Part shown: piece after piece, positions 6,187 through 11,142 of the stretch | Numbering within the stretch: position 1 is the first letter of the stretch | Layout: every line of letters begins with the position of its first letter | Assembly: GCA_900548955.1 (NCBI GenBank) | Contig: URMQ01000046.1 | Location: 1 to 11,142 of the forward strand | Source: an uncultured Eggerthella sp. | GTDB taxonomy: Bacteria > Actinomycetota > Coriobacteriia > Coriobacteriales > Eggerthellaceae | DNA length: 11,142 nt | Direction of reading: 5' to 3' | Translations under genes and position numbers: made by a program | The notes under the pieces: model-generated | The model's input: only the letters and a program-made list of their open reading frames with translations | The model's database searches: none | What the model was told of the DNA's origin: nothing

Positions 6187-7128
6187 ATGCCCACGACATC
6201 TCAACGAGCTTATAAGGCGGTTTTCTTTGACTTAGACGGAACGCTACTTCCTGTAGATATGGACACATTCTTGCAAGCGTATTTTAAAGCGCTGGGAAAG
6301 TATGCGGCCGAACATGGTCAGGAGCCAAAGCAGTTTACCGACGCGCTCAACAAAGGCGTGTTTGCCATGATTAAAGAAGAGGGCGGACGAAACGATGAGC
6401 GTTTTTGGCAGACGTTTTGCTCCGTTTTGGACATTGGTGAAAGCGAAATGCCAGCTTACGAGCAGTTGATGGAGGGCTTCTACAACACCGCCTTTGACGA
6501 ATTGGGTGCGCTTATTACCCCAACGCCAGAATCGGCTCAGGTGGTGAACCTTTTGCGCGAAAAGGGATATCGTCTGTATCTGACCACCATGCCGCTGTTT
6601 CCGCGCATCGCGGTGGAAAAGCGTGTCCAGTGGGCAGGGTGCGATCCGCAGGCTTTTGAGCGGATTACTACCTATGATAATTCCACGAGCACCAAGCCTC
6701 ATCTGGAGTACTATCGCGAAAATGTCGAAGCGATTGGCTTGAAGCCTGAAGAGATTCTGATGGTGGGCAACAACACTCGCGAAGATTTGTCTGCTATGCA
6801 GCTGGGCTTGGACGGTTATTTGGTAACTGATTGGTTGTTGAATCCTGATGGCTTTGATATTGATTCCGTTAAGCATGGATCGATGGCGGATTTCCTGAAG
6901 TTTGTTGAAGGTCTACCAAAGTGCGAAAACGCGGCAGATGGCGAAGGTATGGATGCGACAGCGAACACCGTAGAAGCCGACGCGACAGATGGCGAAGGTG
7001 TATCAACGCGCGAAAACGCGGCAGAAAGCGCAGGCACGGATGCGACAGCGAACACCGTAGAAGCCGATGCGGCAGAAAGCGCAGAGGCAGAGACCGAGAC
7101 CGAGACAACCACGGGACGTGATGCGTAG
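6187..7128 (+). CDS. HAD-superfamily hydrolase with repetitive acidic tail
   Basis: This 313-residue protein is a haloacid-dehalogenase-superfamily hydrolase, probably a small-molecule phosphatase; the substrate is unknown. All four HAD motifs are visible: DLDGTL with nucleophile D15 and D17, YLTT at 131-134, K170 in STKP, and VGNNTREDL with D200. A helical cap of about 90 residues lies between motifs I and II. The catalytic part ends near residue 245. The last 68 residues are low-complexity Ala/Glu/Asp/Thr and contain a duplicated 29-codon unit (87-bp offset). The ATG is preceded by AGGAGGG. The TAG stop (7126-7128) shares its G with the GTG start of tgt, so the two are almost surely cotranscribed and translationally coupled. 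A queuosine-related role is suggested only by this coupling. Confidence 0.88.
   Translation: MPTTSQRAYKAVFFDLDGTLLPVDMDTFLQAYFKALGKYAAEHGQEPKQFTDALNKGVFAMIKEEGGRNDERFWQTFCSVLDIGESEMPAYEQLMEGFYNTAFDELGALITPTPESAQVVNLLREKGYRLYLTTMPLFPRIAVEKRVQWAGCDPQAFERITTYDNSTSTKPHLEYYRENVEAIGLKPEEILMVGNNTREDLSAMQLGLDGYLVTDWLLNPDGFDIDSVKHGSMADFLKFVEGLPKCENAADGEGMDATANTVEADATDGEGVSTRENAAESAGTDATANTVEADAAESAEAETETETTTGRDA
6923..7067 (+). repeat. 87-bp-period direct repeat in the HAD tail
   Basis: GCGAAAACGCGGCAGA at 6923-6938 recurs at 7010-7025, and a perfect 30-bp segment at 6951-6980 recurs at 7038-7067, both offset by 87 bp (29 codons). A smaller repeat, GATGGCGAAGG at 6937 and 6988, is offset by 51 bp. 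All offsets preserve the frame, so the tail grew by in-frame duplication. Confidence 0.85.
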
Positions 7129-8273
7129 TGGCGCTTTTCGATTTTACGTTAGAAGCGCAGTCTGGTTATGCGCGCGCTGGTCTGTTCGAAACAGCTCACG
7201 GCACAGTGCGCACTCCGCTGTTTATGCCTGTGGGCACGAGCGCGACGGTCAAAGGTATTCGTCCGCAGATGCTCAAAGAGCTAGGTGCGCAGATCGTGCT
7301 TTCAAACACCTACCATCTGTCACTGCGTCCAGGGGCAGACCTTATTGCTGAGGCAGGTGGCCTTCATAAATTCATGGCCTACGATGGTCCGATCCTTACC
7401 GACTCTGGTGGATTCCAGATTTTTTCGTTGGCAGATACCTTAAAGCTCGACGACGATGGCGTAACGTTTTCGTCCATCTACGACGGCAGCAAAATTCGCT
7501 GGACCCCAGAAACCAACATGGATATCCAGCAGAAGTTGGGCGCCGATATTATTATGCAGCTGGATCAATGTCCGCCTTATCCTGCGACGCGCGAATTCGT
7601 GCAGCGTGCCGTGGACCTATCTTCGGCATGGGCGAAGCGCTGTTTGGCGGCGCATACCCGCGAAGACCAGGCCCTTTTTGCAATTTGCCAGGGCGGAATG
7701 AATCTGGAAATGCGCCTTGAATCTATTCGCCGCTTGAAGGAGATTAGCGACGAAAGTGTGCGCAGTGGCCACAAGGATTTTAAGGGCTTTGGCATTGGTG
7801 GCTATTCGGTAGGTGAAGATCACGAAGTTATGTTCGAAACGCTCGGCGATGTTGCGCGCGCCTGCCCCGAGAATAAGCCACGCTATGTAATGGGGGTAGG
7901 CAATCCTACCACGCTCGTTCGTGCAGTTCACGAAGGTGTGGATATGTTTGACTGTGTGCTGCCAACGCGAACCGCTCGCATGGGAACGGCGTTTTCTTCA
8001 CAAGGTCGCATGAATATGCGTAACGCCCGCTTTATCCACGACTTTGGTCCGCTGGATGAAAAGTGCACGTGTCCTACCTGCCAGACTCACAGTCGCTCAT
8101 ATATCAGGCACTTGGTGAAGCAAAACGAAATGCTGGGTAGTATTTTGCTGAGTATTCATAACCTGCATTTCCTGATTGATCTAATGAATCGAGCACGTGA
8201 AGCAATTCTGCAAGATGCGTATGAGGATTTCTATCAGGAATGGATGCACTCACCAGCAGCGCAGGATTACTAA
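7128..8273 (+). CDS. tgt: Queuine/preQ1 tRNA-guanine transglycosylase
   Basis: Tgt exchanges guanine at position 34 of GUN-anticodon tRNAs for a 7-deazaguanine base (preQ1 in most bacteria), the step before QueA. At 381 residues it is full length. Visible are LSNTYHLSLRPG (58-69), TDSGGFQ with D92, CQGG (187-190), GIGGYSVGE (222-230), and VDMFDCVLPTR with D275 as the expected nucleophile. The zinc site is C313-x-C315-x2-C318 with H344. Position 226 is Tyr where proteobacterial enzymes have Leu (GGLAVGE) beside the base pocket. The GTG start at 7128-7130 overlaps the upstream HAD stop by one base, with no strong ribosome binding site of its own, which supports translational coupling. Confidence 0.95.
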   Translation: MALFDFTLEAQSGYARAGLFETAHGTVRTPLFMPVGTSATVKGIRPQMLKELGAQIVLSNTYHLSLRPGADLIAEAGGLHKFMAYDGPILTDSGGFQIFSLADTLKLDDDGVTFSSIYDGSKIRWTPETNMDIQQKLGADIIMQLDQCPPYPATREFVQRAVDLSSAWAKRCLAAHTREDQALFAICQGGMNLEMRLESIRRLKEISDESVRSGHKDFKGFGIGGYSVGEDHEVMFETLGDVARACPENKPRYVMGVGNPTTLVRAVHEGVDMFDCVLPTRTARMGTAFSSQGRMNMRNARFIHDFGPLDEKCTCPTCQTHSRSYIRHLVKQNEMLGSILLSIHNLHFLIDLMNRAREAILQDAYEDFYQEWMHSPAAQDY

Positions 8274-8337
8274 GTCGAACTTGTTAAGCAGACCCACCCT
8301 CTAATTGTGCTGTAATGGTGCAACAGTGGAGTATGCA

Positions 8338-8400
8338 ATGGAGTTGCTTCAAATTGCATGGCTTTTAGCTGCAGTTTTTATAGAAGTAACATCAGGTTAA
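8338..8400 (+). CDS. Possible 20-codon hydrophobic leader peptide upstream of secDF
   Basis: ATG at 8338 opens a 20-codon frame ending in TAA at 8398-8400. GGAG at 8328-8331 precedes it by 6 nt. The peptide begins MELLQIAWLLAAVF and could be membrane-inserting. Its stop codon is the first three bases of the 10-bp dyad at 8398-8427. Position, ribosome binding site and dyad recall a regulatory leader, but ORFs this short arise by chance, and no SecM/MifM or RAPP-type arrest motif is present. Confidence 0.2.
   Translation: MELLQIAWLLAAVFIEVTSG
8355..8379 (+). terminator. Possible terminator after tgt
   Basis: TGCA-(TG)-GC (8355-8362) can pair with GCTGCA (8368-8373) around a TTTTA loop, followed by GTTTTTA. 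The stem is short and bulged, so support is weak. An overlapping alternative is the 7-bp dyad ATGCAAT (8333-8339) with ATTGCAT (8353-8359). Confidence 0.3.
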
Positions 8401-8427
8401 CGATTAACGAGCTATTATTAATCGTTA
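8398..8427. promoter_or_regulatory. 10-bp perfect dyad upstream of secDF
   Basis: TAACGATTAA (8398-8407) and TTAATCGTTA (8418-8427) are perfect inverse complements around a 10-nt spacer. The arm centres are 20 bp apart, about two helical turns, which fits a dimeric regulator's operator. It could also be an AT-rich RNA hairpin in the secDF leader, but no T-tract follows. It sits 47 bp before the secDF start. Confidence 0.5.
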
Positions 8428-8474
8428 CTGTACTTTTGAAATAACTTTTCTTTGTATTTGCAAGAAGGAAAACT

Positions 8475-11087
8475 ATGGCCGAGACACCGAAAAAAGAAAC
8501 AGAAGGCGAAGAAGTAAAGCACGACGCGGATGCGGAGGCTACTAAAGCCGAAAAGAATGCAACTGATAATACTGCAGCTGAAGAAGCAAAAGTTGTTGAG
8601 GAAAAAGCTACTCAACCGAGTGCTGCTAAAACTGAAGATAAAGAAGCAAAGCGCGATGCGAAAGCGAAAGCGAGCGATGCCAAGACAAAAGCGAAAGCGC
8701 GTGATGCGAAAGCAAAGGAAAAGGCACGTGCAGAGCGCAAACGCGAAAAGGATCGCGCCCGCGCACAGCGTGCTAATGCTGCTGCAGCAAAGCAGCGCAA
8801 GAAGGATCGCGAACGTCGCATAAAGCAGGCAGGCGGTGGCGGTAACTCGAATCGTCGTAACATGTGGCTTTTGATTGTTACGACGCTTTTGGTTATCGCT
8901 TCGGTATTTATGTTTATGCCGCCGCAAGACAAGATTAATCAGGGCCTGGACATCCAGGGCGGTCTTTCGGTTGTTCTTACTGCGCAGGGTACCGATGGTC
9001 ATGAGGTAACCCAGGAAGACATGGAAAAGTCGCGTGCAATTATCGAATCGCGCGTTAATGCCTTGGGTGCATCTGAGGCAACAGTTCAGGTTCAGGGTAC
9101 GGACCAAATCTTGGTTCAGATTCCTGGTCTTTCCGATACTGAAACGGCATTAGAGACCATTGGCAAAACAGGTAAATTGGAATTCGCTCGTGCTGATTCC
9201 TTTACCGATGAAGCCGATCAAACCGCTATTGCTAACGGTACTTACGTGCAGCAAGGCGTGATCACTGACGATATGGGCAACCAGTTCCCATCAGGTGAAA
9301 TGCAGTATCGCAGCGTGAGCGGATCTTATACACCTCTTATTACGGGCGAAAACATCACGCGCGTAACAGTGGATAAGGAATCAGAAACCAGTAATTATTA
9401 CGCTGTTAATTTGACACTTGATAACGAAGGTACCGAAGCGTTTGCTCAGGCGACGCGCGAATTGGCTCCTACTAACGGTCAGATTGTTATTGTTTTGGAC
9501 GGCCAGATTCAGTCGGCTCCTGCCGTTCAGTCTGAAATCGCGGGTGGTCAGGTTGCTATTACGGGCGGCTATTCACTCGAAGAGGCTCAGTCCTTGCAGA
9601 CCGTTCTTGAATCTGGTTCGTTGCCCGTAAGTTTCCACTACGAACAGAGCCAGGTAGTTGGACCTACACTTGGTCAAGATGCATTGATGAGCGGTCTTCT
9701 GGTTGCGATTCTTGGCTTGACGCTGGTTATTCTGTACTTGATTTGCTTCTATCGTGGTCTTGGTCTTTTGACGGCAGCAGCCATGGTGGTATTTGCAATC
9801 TTCTATCTTGGTTTGCTGGCAACGCTTTCTGCGTTTGGTTTATTCTCGCTGTCTTTGGCAGGCATTGCAGGTATCGTTCTTACCATTGGTATGGCGGCTG
9901 ACTCGTCCATTCTGGTTTTGGAACGTTTCCGTGAAGAAATACGTATGGGACGAAGCGTGCGCGCTGCTTCCATTACAGGTGTTCGTCACGGCATTGAAAC
10001 CTCCATCGACGCTGACTTGGTAACGCTGGTATCTGCGTTGACTTTGTTCTTCTTGGCAAGCGCTTCCGTCAAGGGCTTTGGCATGACGCTGGCCTTGGGT
10101 ATTATGTGCGACATCGTAATGATGCTGCTTTTGAAAGCGCCGCTTATTCGCTTGCTGGCTCCAAAGGTTATTGCTCGTCACCCAGGATTCTGGGGTATTA
10201 AGGACTGCGAAGAAGCAGCTCCTGTATATGCTGAACTTACCGAAACGACGCTTGCTCCTGATGAGGTTTTGCGTCCCGATAAAGCACTAGGCAAGGGCGC
10301 GAAGGGTGGCGCGGCGGCTTCTCGCGGTGAGGCAGCAGCGGATCAGCCTTCGGCAGATATTCCTAAGTCGTTCACTCACAAGACGCTTGATCAGCTGAAG
10401 GGTCGCTTCTTGCGCCGCGATATCAATTTCATGGGCGTGCGTAAAATCCTGCTCTCCCTTTCAGCGGCACTGATCGTTCTTTCTGTTGCGGTAGTGGGCA
10501 TTAAGGGTGTTCAGTTCGGTATCGAATTTGTAGGCGGCACTTCGATTGAGTTCCACAACACGGGTGATATCTCTATTGAAGATATGCGCGCAGCTTGCGC
10601 CGATGCGGGCGAGCCTGAAGCAGTGGTTCAAACTACTAATGCTGATGGATCGGCAGGCTTTTTGGTTCGTACCACCAACACTTCTCCTGAAGATGCTGCT
10701 ACAACGGCAAACCAAATTGCGGGCGATCTGGACATTTCGACCGACAGCTTCGAGGTAAACACCGTAGGTCCTGACTGGGGTGCTGGTGTAATTCAATCTT
10801 CCGCCATTGCGTTTGCGGTTTCATTGCTGTTGATTATTGCCTACATTGCAATTCGCTTTGAGTACAAGATGGGTATTATGGCAGTTGTGGCATTGCTGCA
10901 CGACCTCATAATCGTGGTTGGCATTTATGCGTTGGTTGGTCGCGAAATTACGCCAAACATGGTAGCGGCTCTGCTTACCATTTTGGGTTATTCGCTCTAT
11001 GACACCGTTGTTGTATTCCACCGTATTAACGACAACATGAAGGAATCGTCGCTGAAGTGCACCTTCATGTCTATGGCACAGCGGTAA
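8475..11087 (+). CDS. secDF: Fused protein-export membrane protein SecDF, SecF end truncated
   Basis: SecDF drives late steps of Sec-dependent export using the proton gradient. Residues 1-129 are a cytoplasmic extension, acidic at first and then very rich in Lys, Ala and Arg. TM1 is at about 130-148. SecD motifs follow: GLDIQGG (157-163), the periplasmic P1 domain, VVGPTLG (394-400), and GMAADSSILVLERF with D476. A linker of about 90 residues (565-655) leads to SecF: GIEFVGGTSIEF (682-693), LHDLIIVVGIYAL (808-820) with D810, and LTILGYSLYDTVVVFHR with D843. The usual FDRIREN reads FHRINDN. The frame stops at 11085-11087 soon after, so about 80-90 residues expected for SecF, including its last membrane helices, are missing. 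From about 11075 the DNA matches another gene, so the stop is not the natural end. The start has AAGAAGGA (8462-8469) 5 nt upstream. No yajC precedes it. Confidence 0.92.
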   Translation: MAETPKKETEGEEVKHDADAEATKAEKNATDNTAAEEAKVVEEKATQPSAAKTEDKEAKRDAKAKASDAKTKAKARDAKAKEKARAERKREKDRARAQRANAAAAKQRKKDRERRIKQAGGGGNSNRRNMWLLIVTTLLVIASVFMFMPPQDKINQGLDIQGGLSVVLTAQGTDGHEVTQEDMEKSRAIIESRVNALGASEATVQVQGTDQILVQIPGLSDTETALETIGKTGKLEFARADSFTDEADQTAIANGTYVQQGVITDDMGNQFPSGEMQYRSVSGSYTPLITGENITRVTVDKESETSNYYAVNLTLDNEGTEAFAQATRELAPTNGQIVIVLDGQIQSAPAVQSEIAGGQVAITGGYSLEEAQSLQTVLESGSLPVSFHYEQSQVVGPTLGQDALMSGLLVAILGLTLVILYLICFYRGLGLLTAAAMVVFAIFYLGLLATLSAFGLFSLSLAGIAGIVLTIGMAADSSILVLERFREEIRMGRSVRAASITGVRHGIETSIDADLVTLVSALTLFFLASASVKGFGMTLALGIMCDIVMMLLLKAPLIRLLAPKVIARHPGFWGIKDCEEAAPVYAELTETTLAPDEVLRPDKALGKGAKGGAAASRGEAAADQPSADIPKSFTHKTLDQLKGRFLRRDINFMGVRKILLSLSAALIVLSVAVVGIKGVQFGIEFVGGTSIEFHNTGDISIEDMRAACADAGEPEAVVQTTNADGSAGFLVRTTNTSPEDAATTANQIAGDLDISTDSFEVNTVGPDWGAGVIQSSAIAFAVSLLLIIAYIAIRFEYKMGIMAVVALLHDLIIVVGIYALVGREITPNMVAALLTILGYSLYDTVVVFHRINDNMKESSLKCTFMSMAQR

Positions 11088-11142
11088 AAGAATCATCGGA
11101 GCGGGTCCGGGGCGCTATTTTGAACAGCGGGTTTGAATATCC
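11075..11142 (+). pseudogene. ComM/YifB-family (Mg-chelatase-like) fragment joined out of frame to secF
   Basis: Read from 11075 in the +1 frame relative to stop-containing secF, the last 22 codons give GTAVKESSERVRG then AILNSGFEY, with CC starting the next codon, which fits Pro. This matches the N-terminal segment of ComM/YifB-type ATPases (a tVKEa..RVR.AI.NSG[YF]EYP pattern). In a normal gene this segment would be preceded by about 35-40 residues that are absent here. The secF and comM-like sequences share GGCA at 11075-11078 at the join. It is either a real deletion junction or a chimeric contig end. Confidence 0.7.

Noticed and set aside
6244..6876. Long minus-strand open frame inside the HAD gene (also similar long frames opposite secDF and feoB)
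   Set aside because: They are antisense to genes with clear catalytic or structural motifs, show no recognisable domain and lack ribosome binding sites.
8274..8474. yajC remnant between tgt and secDF
   Set aside because: Three-frame reading gives only the 20-codon hydrophobic frame, without the YajC FxxIRPQQKR-like motif.

Overview
The window looks like part of a Coriobacteriia-type actinobacterium (Actinomycetota; roughly 50% GC in the core genes). This is inferred from gene content. Queuosine-tRNA genes are rare in most other actinobacteria, SecD and SecF are fused, and the DUF559/AbiEi-like nuclease is of an actinobacterial kind. Genus cannot be told from the sequence. Both ends fall inside genes, so this may be a contig or a slice of one.

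Layout. Bases 1-2044 hold the 3' part of feoB (ferrous iron transporter), followed at 2293-2562 by a small Cys/His-rich FeoB-associated membrane protein. An unusual array of five 8-bp motifs, phased every 11 bp (2609-2660), lies just upstream of an AT-rich, probably acquired gene for a PD-(D/E)XK/DUF559-like protein (2697-3662). A 410-bp convergent intergenic region follows. It carries a 16-bp tandem duplication and a 159-bp element (3804-3962) bounded by 29-bp inverted arms. On the minus strand, 4073-6007 encodes a fusion of QueH (epoxyqueuosine reductase) and QueA (tRNA ribosyltransferase-isomerase). A divergent promoter region separates it from a plus-strand pair, a HAD-family phosphatase (6187-7128) and tgt (7128-8273), which overlap by one base. 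A 201-bp gap with dyads and a possible 20-codon leader ORF precedes a fused secDF (8475-11087).

How the genes work together. Tgt inserts a 7-deazaguanine base at tRNA position 34, QueA converts preQ1 to epoxyqueuosine, and QueH reduces it to queuosine. The last three tRNA-level steps are therefore encoded here, with the last two on one polypeptide. FeoB and its small partner handle Fe(II) uptake. SecDF supports protein export. In many bacteria queA, tgt, yajC, secD and secF are adjacent; here yajC is absent and SecD carries a long Lys/Ala/Arg-rich cytoplasmic extension.

The most notable features are the QueH-QueA fusion with in-frame tandem-repeat inserts in both halves, the 11-bp-phased operator-like array before the nuclease-like gene, the inverted-repeat element at 3804-3962, and the right end. 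There the SecF reading frame stops early exactly where the sequence becomes a ComM/YifB-type coding segment in another frame, joined through a 4-bp microhomology. That is either a real deletion junction or an assembly chimera.
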